Source: Streptomyces griseochromogenes
GTDB taxonomy: Bacteria > Actinomycetota > Actinomycetes > Streptomycetales > Streptomycetaceae
Reading direction: 5' to 3'
NCBI RefSeq assembly: GCF_001542625.1
Contig: NZ_CP016279.1
Span: 1,674,001-1,738,000 of the forward strand
DNA: 64,000 bases
Part shown: piece after piece, positions 25,018 through 33,235 of the stretch
Numbering within the stretch: the stretch's first letter is position 1
Layout: every line of letters begins with the position of its first letter
Position numbers and translations under genes: made by a program
Notes under the pieces: model-generated
Told to the model about the DNA's origin: nothing
The model's database searches: none
Seen by the model: the letters and a program-made list of their open reading frames with translations, nothing else

Positions 25018-26592
25018 ACTCGGCCCGGAGGGCAGGAGCCGGGGCAGCCAGGGAGGAACGTCGGCGACCATGAGGCTTCGAGCGAAAGCCGCTCCGACGG
25101 GCCCTCTGGGGCAGGTTCAGCCGAGCGGTCCGGGGCCGACGGCGGGACAGGGCAACACGGTTCCGTAGGGGCGAGACACAGCGACGGCGAGTCCCAGCAG
25201 TCAGGTCATACGGCCGCGGGGGCTGCTGAGTCTTCTTCGGGGCACAGTCGCGATATCCCTCACGGGACAGGCGCGGCGCACTCGCACACTTCCGTGCCGG
25301 CCGGTGGTGGCGGTGACGATACGGGTCTGCTGGTCGGCGGAGATACGCGTGTACCCGACGGTCCTATGGAGCCCCGGGGTAATCTCGTCGACGGCTCATG
25401 GGAAGGACCACAGGGGCTGAGACTCAGTCCGGAAGAGAATGCTGCCACTGAACACTTCATGCGTCGGGCCTTGGCGACGGAGCCGCGCATCACGGACGCG
25501 ATTGAAGCCGCTGCAGGCCATGTCGAGCACGGAAAGCTTAACGGTCTTGAGTACCGTCTGAAAGGCGAGGATTCCCTCAAACGCAAGGTCGCCACGGCCC
25601 TGCTCGAAGACGTCCGACTGGCGCCGGAGCGAGCTCTGGCCAACATTAGAGACTCCCTTCGGTACACGGTTGAGATCCCCACCAAGGAATACTCACACGG
25701 CGTGCAGCAGGCAGTCGGGGAACTGCGTGCCCGGGGGTTCGAGAATGTCACGTTCAAGAATACTTGGGGCGGATCTGGCTATAAGGGTATTAATTCGACA
25801 TGGCGGGACCCTTCGAGTGGTCAGGTCTTCGAGGTGCAGTTCCACACCCCTGAGAGCTTCGTCGCCAAAATGGACACCCATGTCCTCTATGAGAAGGGGC
25901 GTCTTCCCGGAATCTCCAGCGATGAATTCTCCGCTATTCAGGCTGCGCAGAACGATCTGTTCGACAAGGTTCCTGTTCCACGCGGAGCTGACTCAATCAG
26001 TCTGGATCACGATCTTCATGGCGGAATATCCGCACACGCTCACGACGCTGACCTGGGACGGCGCGGTGACGAGTCTGTGCACGGGAACGGGCCGCCGCCG
26101 GAACTCACCCCTGAGCAGCGCGCAGCTCACGATGCACACCTGAATGATCTGGCACAGCATTACAGTGATGACTTCGACCAGCTGAAACAGGACCCTGATC
26201 ACAAGGGTAAGGTGAAGCCGTCGGAGATGGACGAGGCCCGCGTTGCATTGGACCTACGCGAAGACAGGAAAGTCCCGACCGATATTCGGCGGCCCCCCGG
26301 CGCCAACCAGGGAGATCTCTATTCGCCGAGCACCGGTGAGTTCTACGACATCAAGGGAGTGCACTCGGACTGGCCGCCACTCAACAACGTCCGTGACAAG
26401 ACGCTGCCGTTCAAGGGAGCCTACGACCCGGCGAACAACCAGGGATGGGTTCGTAAGCTTGAGGATCAGATTGTCACCAAGGGGCGCATGGTTATCCTCG
26501 ACATGCGCAATGCCAACCAAGCGGCGATCGACGATGTCAAGTCGATCGTCGAGCAGCACGGGTGGAGTGATCGAGTTGTCTGGTATCCGTGA
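23605..26592 (+). CDS. T7SS polymorphic toxin 2: RelA/SpoT-like domain plus PD-(D/E)XK nuclease
   Basis: 995 residues. Residues 1-430 are the shared secretion and middle region; 430-590 is a Ser/Gly/His-rich linker. Residues about 600-790 show a RelA/SpoT nucleotidyltransferase pattern: YRLKGEDSLKRK (about 649-660), D684 in IRDSLRYTV, GYKGIN (725-730) and EVQFHT (743-748), the order seen in (p)ppGpp synthetases and ToxSAS toxins. After a second linker, residues 860-995 form a nuclease-like domain with E877, D904 (GDLYSPSTGEF) and D915-I-K917. Two effector domains in one toxin is unusual. A pentapeptide-repeat gene follows directly as the presumed immunity gene. Confidence 0.75.
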   Translation: MGDEKKLIDPSGIPHFIGDLATLDTDVMLLTADAGQFRASGSDVHTEFQGLSAFYKAPEAEQLFATTLPVKQKSDAFADDLEKVASALSEYSTEVQPLVKKLDALKADATAFVNSVAGDDHWRKDQDKVDHNNDLWHDVNHTVTAFQDAERAAYNKIMALIGGTKLIADDGSHGENMYGFRADDLDHAKETPWGAPAEREYEGWAWLAHQGKQVWDGVWHDGVIGTVNGLGTLFGADGGHAAGEAWKSLAKLSTASGLTGATMGAWWLVPEDKLPSWLRDARTVHKEAAKGFVAYDQWKTNPARAAGAAGFNILTVVGTEGAGAAVSGAGKAGAATRALSVIGKVSRAADPMTYVGKAGKFAFVKVGDTFTRLKNLQTGAYLDLPEKYGLPESARRIPEDAIPDVDAHGNTVYLTTDGHILNADGSLRQRVDAAAHELSANDHGELDAAARDDHSHELVGAGARAEHGADATRPGGQEPGQPGRNVGDHEASSESRSDGPSGAGSAERSGADGGTGQHGSVGARHSDGESQQSGHTAAGAAESSSGHSRDIPHGTGAAHSHTSVPAGGGGDDTGLLVGGDTRVPDGPMEPRGNLVDGSWEGPQGLRLSPEENAATEHFMRRALATEPRITDAIEAAAGHVEHGKLNGLEYRLKGEDSLKRKVATALLEDVRLAPERALANIRDSLRYTVEIPTKEYSHGVQQAVGELRARGFENVTFKNTWGGSGYKGINSTWRDPSSGQVFEVQFHTPESFVAKMDTHVLYEKGRLPGISSDEFSAIQAAQNDLFDKVPVPRGADSISLDHDLHGGISAHAHDADLGRRGDESVHGNGPPPELTPEQRAAHDAHLNDLAQHYSDDFDQLKQDPDHKGKVKPSEMDEARVALDLREDRKVPTDIRRPPGANQGDLYSPSTGEFYDIKGVHSDWPPLNNVRDKTLPFKGAYDPANNQGWVRKLEDQIVTKGRMVILDMRNANQAAIDDVKSIVEQHGWSDRVVWYP

Positions 26593-26593
26593 C

Positions 26594-27454
26594 GTGAAGC
26601 GAATCGTCCGGAAGATGCCGCCTGACGCGGAGGCCGCTGCCGTTCTACAGGCGTGGGCCGCGCAAGCGGACTCGCTTCTGGACGTCTCGGCACTCGACCT
26701 GTCCGGGGCTGACCTGTCAGGTGCGGACCTTGCCATGGCGCTCTTGGCGCAGACTGTCCTCCGAGGCACCGAACTCGTCGGGGTCGACCTCTATCGGGCC
26801 CATCTTGAAGGCGCTGTGCTCGATGATGCCAACCTCTCCGGGGCGTCGCTGGTCAAGGCTGAGCTCGATGAGGCTTCCCTGTGTCGTGCCACCTTGGACG
26901 GAGCAGACCTGGGAAGTGCCAGTCTTTGGGCGGTCGATGCCCGGTCAGCTCGCTTCCGGGGGGCGAAGCTCGATGGCGCTTCCTTGATCGACGTAAGGCT
27001 TGGGGGCGCCGATCTCACCAACGCGTCGGTGCGAGAGACGTCCTTGAAGGCAGAGTTCGATCAGCGGACAGCTGTACAAGGGCTCAACGGCACGCTCTTC
27101 GGTCCTGCGGTGATCGACGAGTCAGGCGTACGGCGTGAGGTCAACGGACTGGAACTCGAGCGATGGCTGAACAGCCGCGGAGCGAACGTACGTGTTCTCG
27201 CCCCGCGTTCCAGTGACATCACCTACTACGCCAAGTTCAGCGAGGGCTACTCGCGCAGCAATCCTCAGGGCATCGTCAGACGTCGCATGGTGAACGGAGT
27301 GGCGCACGACGAGGCATTCACCAGGAACCTGCGCTGGGAACCAACCGAATACCTGCGGCTCTACGAGCTGGGACACAATGAGGTCGACCACGCGGAGATC
27401 AGTGAAGCTGAAGCAGTCGCATTCATTGAAATGGTCACGGGAGAGAACACGTAG
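26594..27454 (+). CDS. Pentapeptide-repeat immunity protein with an extra C-terminal domain
   Basis: 286 residues from GTG 26594, two bases after the toxin 2 stop. Residues about 30-160 are pentapeptide repeats of the A(D/N)LxG kind (LDLSGADLSGADL, DANLSGASL, GADLTNASV), which fold as a right-handed beta helix. Residues about 200-286 are a separate domain (ITYYAKFSEGYSRSN, WEPTEYLRLYELGHNEVD, ISEAEAVAFIEMV). Position after the toxin marks it as immunity protein. The start is uncertain: GGTGGAG (26561-26567) sits eight bases before an in-frame TTG at 26576, which would overlap the toxin. Confidence 0.75.
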   Translation: MKRIVRKMPPDAEAAAVLQAWAAQADSLLDVSALDLSGADLSGADLAMALLAQTVLRGTELVGVDLYRAHLEGAVLDDANLSGASLVKAELDEASLCRATLDGADLGSASLWAVDARSARFRGAKLDGASLIDVRLGGADLTNASVRETSLKAEFDQRTAVQGLNGTLFGPAVIDESGVRREVNGLELERWLNSRGANVRVLAPRSSDITYYAKFSEGYSRSNPQGIVRRRMVNGVAHDEAFTRNLRWEPTEYLRLYELGHNEVDHAEISEAEAVAFIEMVTGENT

Positions 27455-27525
27455 TCGGCCCAGCGCACGCAAGTCATGACCGTTGGGGAGGCAGAGGGCG
27501 GGTAGCACGTAACCATGGCAGCGCG

Positions 27526-29739
27526 GGAGACGCTCACTGGCGCAAGGATCAGGACAAGGTCGACCACAACAACGATCTGTGGCACGACGTCAATCACACG
27601 GTCACCGCCTTCCAGGACGCCGAGCGGGCCGCCTACAACAAGATCATGGCGCTGATCGGCGGAACCAGACTGACCGTCGACGACGGCTCGCACGGCGAGA
27701 ACATGTACGGCTTCCGCGCCGACGATCTCGACCACGCCAAGGAAACCCCCTGGGGCGCGCCGGCCGAGCGGGAGTACGAGGGCTGGGCCTGGCTGGCCCA
27801 TCAGGGCAAGCAGGTGTGGGACGGCGTCTGGCACGACGGTGTGATCGGCACGGTCAATGGCCTGGGTACCCTGTTCGGCGCGGACGGCGGGCACGCGGCC
27901 GGCGAGGCCTGGAAGAGCCTCGCCAAGCTGAGCACGGCCTCCGGCCTCACCGGTGCCACGATGGGCGCCTGGTGGCTGGTCCCCGAGGACAAACTGCCCT
28001 CCTGGCTGCGTGATGCGCGCACGGTGCACAAGGAGGCGGCGAAAGGTTTCGTCGCCTACGACCAGTGGAAGACCAACCCGGCCCGTGCGGCGGGCGCGGC
28101 CGGCTTCAACGTCCTGACGGTGGTCGGCACCGAGGGCGCCGGCGCCGCGGTAAGGGGGGCTGGCGAGGCGGGTGCGGCGACCCGCGCTCTGTCGGTGATC
28201 GGCAAGGTCAGCCGGGCGGCCGATCCGATGACGTACGTCGGCGAGGCGGGGAAGTTCGCGTTCGTCAAGGTCGGGGATACGTTCACCAGGCTGAAGAATC
28301 TGCAGAGCGGGGCGTATCTGGATCTTCCGGAGAAGTATGGGTTGCCGGAATCTGCGCGCCGGATTCCTGAGGATGCCATTCCGGATGTCGACGCTCACGG
28401 GAACACTGTCTATCTGACGGCTGACGGCCACATCCTCAATGCGGATGGGAGTTTGCGGCAGCGCGTGGATGAAGCGGCGCACGAACTCTCTGCGAACGAC
28501 CATGGTGAGTTGGATGCTGCTGCCCGCGACGATCACTCGCATGAGCTGGTCGGGGCCGGTGCACGGGCGGAACACGGCGCTGACGCCGGGGGGCAGGGGG
28601 CAGGGCAGGCAGGCAGGAGTGTCAACGGTGGGGCGCGTGCCCTTGGGAGCTCGACTGCTGGCGAACACACATCAGCAGGAGCGAGTGGTGCTTCACACGG
28701 TTCGGGACACGGGTCGGCAGTGGCCAGTGAAACCCCGAGTGGTGCCGCCCCCGAGCGTGGCCGACCGGACGACGGCCCTGCACAGTCGAGTGGTGCCGGT
28801 GATCACCACTCGGATCACACAAATGATGACGGCACCCACGGTGAGCGACGGCGGGAGTTGACTCCTGCCGAGCGTAAGGCCATCCAAGACGAGCATGTCC
28901 GAAAGGCGAACGAGGATCCCGAGTGGTTCAAAGACCACTACGACACCCTGGGACGCAGGAAGCCCAATATCGGGCTGGTGGACGGAGTGGATCTACCTCA
29001 GCTCGCCAAGGGCCCTCACGGGCGTTGGGTCGCCAAGCACGACATGCCGAGCGGCCCGTCGGAAGTCCGGTTCGGGGCAAAGCCGCTCGCGCGAGACACC
29101 GCCCCCGACGGGGTTCTGCCGACTCTCGATAAGAGAGCTGCCGACCGTCAGGCTTATCGGAACCTCCTGAATACGCAGAGAGCATTTGATGAGACGCCCT
29201 CTGCACCGAACCACAGGGCCCTTACCACTGCTCAAGCGACGTACGCAGAACAGCTTGGTGATGTGCCGGCCAATAGCAAGATCTCCGAGAGGCTTGGTGA
29301 GGACGCTTCTAAGCTCCATGCGATTCCGCACATATTCCAGGATCCGGAGGTCATCACACTCCCGAAGACGCCCAACGGGGCCAACATGTTCGACGGGGCA
29401 TATCGGATCCCCGACGACGAAATCCTGATCGTCGAGGACAAGGCTCCAGGAAACGACCTTGACTGGCGGCAGGGACGTGCTGACCCTGAGGACCCTGCGA
29501 ATCCGCACATTGGTGACGACGGCGGTGCAGCGGGCATGAGGGTGAAGCAAGGCACGCTTATGTACCTGCGGACCATCATGGCCGAGATGATGAAACGCGG
29601 TGGGCGTGATGCTGATCTCGCGCGGGAGTTCCGAGATGCGTTGAAAGTAGGGAAGTTGAGGTATGTCCTGGTACAGGCTGAGGAGCCTGACGGTTCCCTC
29701 TATGCTGGTGTCGTAGTGGAAGAAATGAAGATCTACTGA
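27526..29739 (+). pseudogene. T7SS toxin 3: N-terminally truncated orphan cassette, nuclease-like C terminus
   Basis: Similarity to toxins 1 and 2 begins at GGAGACG (27526), inside what would be codon 118, so the secretion domain is missing. The frame has no start until ATG 27646, which lacks a ribosome-binding site; from there 697 residues are open. The C-terminal domain has D583 (MFDGAYRI), E597-D-K599 (LIVEDKA) and a QGTLMYLRTIMAEM helix, homologous to the toxin 1 tip. It looks like a silent cassette that can recombine with a full-length toxin. An Imm49 gene follows 11 bases later. Confidence 0.8.
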
Positions 29740-29750
29740 GAGAGTGGCAC

Positions 29751-30617
29751 GTGGTCATCCGCATTCCCCGTCACGACTTCCCCGTGGACAACGCGGACGA
29801 AGCCATGGCGCCGATCGTCCGGAGTGCCGAAGAGACGCTCTCGGAACTCGAGACGTCAGAGTTCGACCGCTTCGACGCTCTGGATTACTCGCTGACGGTC
29901 GCTAAGTGGTCCTGCCTGGCCGATCCCATGGTAGAGGAACTCCCGACGTGGGAGGCGTGGGTCACTGCGATGCAGGTTGGTTCGGGCCTGTTCATCTCGG
30001 GAGTTGCCACGGAAGGGCCTGTCCCGTGTCGTATCGGACACAAGGGTGAGATCAAGAACCTACCTGCGACCGGCCCTCAGGAGTACCTGCACGCAGGCAA
30101 TTGGCTCACCTCATACTACTTGGCGGCGATTTGCCGTGAAAACGATCGCCTCGACCAACTGGCCCGTGTGCCCGTCTCGTTCCTCCGTGCATCCGGGGTG
30201 GAGTTCGACGAGTACATCTACGCATGGGTGGAGACCCTGCAGAACGCCTGGTTCGGCCGTCAGGAGACCTGGGACACGCTGGTCACCGCCATCAACGGCA
30301 CGGACCCGGCGGCCCCCCACATTGCCAGCGCTGAACTCATGCTGAAGATCCTCTACCCACCGTTGGAAGTCTTCCATCGCTACCAGCGACAAGATCCGGA
30401 ACCGTTCAACGCCGCCTTGGATGAAGCCCTCACCTGGCATCGCGAATACTGGACTGGCAATGAGGCACGGGCCAAGAGCGGCGAGGGGCTGGTGGCTCTG
30501 GGGCCACTAGCTGTCGCCTGTATGGCCTTTGATGCGAATATTCCGGTCGAAATTGAGTCGGAGTACCTGCCCAAGTACCTCTTGGAACGCAGGTGGGTCG
30601 GCCAAATCCCCACCTGA
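29751..30617 (+). CDS. Imm49-family immunity protein (B)
   Basis: 288 residues with the same Imm49 pattern as the protein at 18050: LPTWEAWVTAMQVGSGLF, AGNWLTSYYL, FLRASGVEFDEYIYAW, LGPLAVACMAFDANIPV and IESEYLPKYLLERRW. It follows the truncated toxin 3 cassette. If toxin 3 is silent, this gene would still protect against kin carrying the active toxin, as orphan immunity genes do. The start is GTG 29751 after a GAGAGAG stretch. Confidence 0.85.
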   Translation: MVIRIPRHDFPVDNADEAMAPIVRSAEETLSELETSEFDRFDALDYSLTVAKWSCLADPMVEELPTWEAWVTAMQVGSGLFISGVATEGPVPCRIGHKGEIKNLPATGPQEYLHAGNWLTSYYLAAICRENDRLDQLARVPVSFLRASGVEFDEYIYAWVETLQNAWFGRQETWDTLVTAINGTDPAAPHIASAELMLKILYPPLEVFHRYQRQDPEPFNAALDEALTWHREYWTGNEARAKSGEGLVALGPLAVACMAFDANIPVEIESEYLPKYLLERRWVGQIPT

Positions 30618-30853
30618 TGGGCTTGAGGTCCCGGAAACCGTGACAGGGTCGTCGCAGTAGCCTTCTCCGAAGGCGGCATCACCCGGTACGTCTTCACGGT
30701 CACTGGGTGCTGCCGCCTCCACGCGCGGCCAGTCCACGATCAGCACTTCTATCGCTAAACCCACCCTGCCAGAGTAGGGCCGGGAAACGGGCGTTGATCA
30801 TGTGACGCTTATGTCGGGTCGGTGATCTGATGCCGTTCTCGCTTTTCCATACC

Positions 30854-31105
30854 TCAACCGAACCAGCTCACCTGCACCACCACGATCCGCTCGCCACGGA
30901 CATCGGTCAGAAAGGTGAGCATGAGCAGCCCCCGGCTCTCGGTCCGCACGCCCGGCCCCGGTCCGGTGTAAGCGGCTCCCTCCAGGAAGACCATCGATTC
31001 GCGTACGGCGATTTCGTTGGCGAGCCGCTCGGTCTCGGCGCGTGCCGTAACCGGGAGCCCGTCCAGCAGGTCGTCCTGGAACAGCTCCCAGTGCCAGTCA
31101 GCCAC
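30854..31105 (-). CDS. RelE-like small protein (intact copy)
   Basis: 83 residues from GTG 31105, which overlaps the DUF6247 stop by eight bases. The sequence (ADWHWELFQDDLLDGLP, VRESMVFLEGAAYTGPGPGV, RGERIVVVQVSWFG) fits the small alpha/beta RelE/ParE-like fold: two helices, then beta strands. Coupling with DUF6247 suggests a toxin-antitoxin-like pair. Catalytic RelE residues cannot be assigned, so it may not be an mRNase. Confidence 0.6.
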   Translation of the reverse strand: MADWHWELFQDDLLDGLPVTARAETERLANEIAVRESMVFLEGAAYTGPGPGVRTESRGLLMLTFLTDVRGERIVVVQVSWFG

Positions 31106-31451
31106 CCGCGACCTCGCGGTGGGCCGCACGCACGATCTCCCCGGCCTCGCGGATGGCGCGCTCGCGCACGTCCGGGTCCGGGCTGCTGATGGCCTGTTCG
31201 GCGGCGTGCAGCCGACGCGCGGTTTCGGGGTACCGCTCGATCTCGACCACGACGGCCCACTGCCGGTAGAACATCCGGATGGGTACGACGCTGTCCTCGT
31301 CGCCGGCGCGGACGAACGCCTGCTGAAGGTCCTCGAAGAACTCGGGCAGGCGGGAGGGAGCCACCGTCGCCACAGCCTGCCGCAGGGCCGGCAGCGTCAG
31401 CTCGGGCCGGGGAATCAGCGGACCGTCCCCGTTTGTGTACGGCGTGGTCAT
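31098..31451 (-). CDS. DUF6247-family protein, copy b
   Basis: 117 residues from ATG 31451, with GGAAGGGG seven bases upstream. Same features as the copy at 19232, including VVPIRMFYRQWAVVVEIERY and a helical tail with AIREAGEIVRAAHRE. It is translated just before the RelE-like gene and 47 bases after the HATPase gene, forming a three-gene minus-strand operon. Confidence 0.7.
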   Translation of the reverse strand: MTTPYTNGDGPLIPRPELTLPALRQAVATVAPSRLPEFFEDLQQAFVRAGDEDSVVPIRMFYRQWAVVVEIERYPETARRLHAAEQAISSPDPDVRERAIREAGEIVRAAHREVAGG

Positions 31452-31498
31452 CGGCCGCCCCTTCCGCTCGTCCAGTGCTCTTCCGGCACGGGCCCACG

Positions 31499-31993
31499 CT
31501 AGCGCCATTCCTGTCCCTCCCGCGTGTCCGCGAGCGGATGGCTATTGCAGAGGGTGAGGCCCAGGCTCCACCGCGCCCACACGGTCTTGCCGGCGCCCAC
31601 GCGTGGCCCCACGCCCCAGCCGTCCGTCAGAACCCCGACCAGCAGTAACCCTCGTCCGAACTGGTCCTCGTCGGTCGCGCGACGCGGGCACGGCTGTCGT
31701 TCGCCGCGGGGGTCGCTGACCTCGACGCGGAGTGCGGTCGCCGTGGTGGCGAGCCGGACGACGATGAGCCGGTCGCGCAGGCTGCCGTGCAGCAGGGCGT
31801 TGGTCATCAACTCGGTGGTGACGAGGGCGGCATCTCCGGCGAGGTTCGGGTAACCCCACTCGCGGATCAGTCGGGCGGTGCGGTTGCGGGCGATGGCGAC
31901 GCTGCGGGGGACGGGGGTGTAGTCGAGGCGGTCTTCGTGGAGGACGGGGCCGGGGTTGGCGTTGGGGGTAGTGGGGGGCTGGGGGTCGGGCAT
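31499..31993 (-). CDS. RsbW-like ATP-binding (HATPase) regulatory protein
   Basis: 164 residues with an anti-sigma/RsbW-type GHKL ATPase: N box ELMTNALLHG, VSDPRGE and FGRGLLLVG. Streptomyces encode many such stand-alone ATPases that bind or phosphorylate anti-anti-sigma partners. The start at 31993 follows GGAGGAG seven bases upstream. It is divergent from an XRE regulator, a frequent arrangement (HATPase / XRE / DUF397). Confidence 0.85.
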   Translation of the reverse strand: MPDPQPPTTPNANPGPVLHEDRLDYTPVPRSVAIARNRTARLIREWGYPNLAGDAALVTTELMTNALLHGSLRDRLIVVRLATTATALRVEVSDPRGERQPCPRRATDEDQFGRGLLLVGVLTDGWGVGPRVGAGKTVWARWSLGLTLCNSHPLADTREGQEWR

Positions 31994-32133
31994 GGGGTGC
32001 TCCTCCGGATGGCTCCGTTGAGTGGGCGGCCGGGCACTGAACGTAGTGATGCATGCGTATTCGATGCAAGCGGATCGGATGCAATTGTCTCCATTGGGTG
32101 ACGGGGTGGAGTTCTGCACGAGAGACTTGGCCC

Positions 32134-33012
32134 GTGACACGTACCTCGCCTCTGGGTAACCGGACGTCAACTGTGCTGGGCCGTAGGCTCGGCGGTGAGT
32201 TGCTGCGCCTGCGCGACGCCGCAGGCAAGACCCAACGTCAGGCAGCGGACGCGATCAACGCGTCCAACTCGAAGATCGTGAAGATGGAACAGGGCTGGGT
32301 GCCCATGCGGGACCCCGACATCCGTGCGCTCTGCGAGTGCTATGGCTTGTACGAGCAGAAGGCCGTGGCTCGCCTGCTGGAACTGGCCAGGCTGGACCGC
32401 GAGCGTCGTAAGGCCAGGGGATGGTGGAGCGACCGCCTCGATACCGGCGCAACGGCCGAGTTCATCGCGATGGAAGACGCGGCCAGTCGTATCCGCAACT
32501 GGCAGTCATCGCTGATCCCCGGGCTCTTCCACACCCCCGAGTACACGCGTGCCCTGGCTGTCGCCGACGGTGCTTGGGACGATCCCGACGAGATCGAGCA
32601 CTGGGTTGAGATCAAGCAGCGCCGCCAGGAGCGGCTGTTCGGCGAGCGGCCGCCTCACTACCATGCGGTGATCTGGGAGGCGGCGCTCCGGCAGCAGATC
32701 GGAGGATCCGAGGTCATGCGAGCCCAACTGGAACGGCTCCTGGAGTCCGCCGAGTTGCCGAACGTACGCCTTCAAGTGCTCCCGTACCGAGCCGGCGCGC
32801 ACCCTTGTATCACGGGGCCGTTCAGCATCCTCTCCTTCGCGGAGGGGGACGCGCTCGACGTGGTCCAGAGTGACGTCATCACGGGAATGATCTGGGTGGA
32901 GAACGAAACCGAGAGCGGTACCTACAGCGGCTTGTTCGACCGCACATCCCGGCTCAGTCTGGCTCCACGCGATTCCGCGACACTCATCGACAACCTGCGC
33001 AAGGAAATGTGA
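32134..33012 (+). CDS. XRE-family regulator with DUF5753 domain
   Basis: 292 residues. N-terminal helix-turn-helix (LLRLRDAAGKTQRQAADAI, SNSKIVKMEQG) and a C-terminal DUF5753 domain (IRNWQSSLIPGLFHTPEYTRAL, ERLFGERPPHYHAVIWEAALR, VLPYRAGAHP). These regulators pair with DUF397 proteins, encoded immediately downstream here, and the pair behaves like regulator plus antagonist (BldB/Scr1-type systems). GTG 32134 is chosen as the last start before the conserved region. Confidence 0.88.
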   Translation: MTRTSPLGNRTSTVLGRRLGGELLRLRDAAGKTQRQAADAINASNSKIVKMEQGWVPMRDPDIRALCECYGLYEQKAVARLLELARLDRERRKARGWWSDRLDTGATAEFIAMEDAASRIRNWQSSLIPGLFHTPEYTRALAVADGAWDDPDEIEHWVEIKQRRQERLFGERPPHYHAVIWEAALRQQIGGSEVMRAQLERLLESAELPNVRLQVLPYRAGAHPCITGPFSILSFAEGDALDVVQSDVITGMIWVENETESGTYSGLFDRTSRLSLAPRDSATLIDNLRKEM

Positions 33013-33015
33013 GTC

Positions 33016-33189
33016 ATGCCCGAGTTCGAGTTCAGCAAGTCCAGCTACAGCCACGTTGAAAACGACTGCGTCGAAGTCGCCCGCAACATCCCCAACACTG
33101 TCGCCGTGCGAGACTCCAAGACCCCAAGAGGCCCCATACTCCGCCTCACCCCGAAGGTATGGGCACGGTTCACGGCGTCACTGGCCTGA
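33016..33189 (+). CDS. DUF397-family small protein
   Basis: 57 residues, beginning MPEFEFSKSSYSHVENDCVE, with the family features CVEVARN, VAVRDSK and the terminal VWARFTASLA. DUF397 proteins bind and modulate the cognate DUF5753 XRE regulator encoded three bases upstream. Confidence 0.88.
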   Translation: MPEFEFSKSSYSHVENDCVEVARNIPNTVAVRDSKTPRGPILRLTPKVWARFTASLA

Positions 33190-33235
33190 ACTTGGCCTCA
33201 GGCCCCATGCAATCCGAGGGATCACAAGGAGTTTG

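Larger units (their letters stand above)
30826..31592 (+). repeat. Direct repeat R3, copy b
   Basis: Counterpart of 18961-19714. Here the HATPase, RelE-like and DUF6247 genes are all intact, so this is the better-preserved copy. Confidence 0.9.

Noticed and set aside
26243..26593. Longer N-terminal extension of the pentapeptide protein overlapping toxin 2 by about 350 bases
   Set aside because: The extension is Thr/Arg-rich shadow sequence of the toxin frame. Conserved immunity sequence begins only after the toxin stop.
27515..27645. ATG 27515 as the start of toxin 3
   Set aside because: It is out of frame with the toxin reading frame and hits a stop quickly, so it cannot restore the missing N terminus.
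30618..30825. Minus-strand frame downstream of Imm49 B
   Set aside because: About 85 residues without motif, no ribosome-binding site and unlike any neighbour; treated as intergenic.
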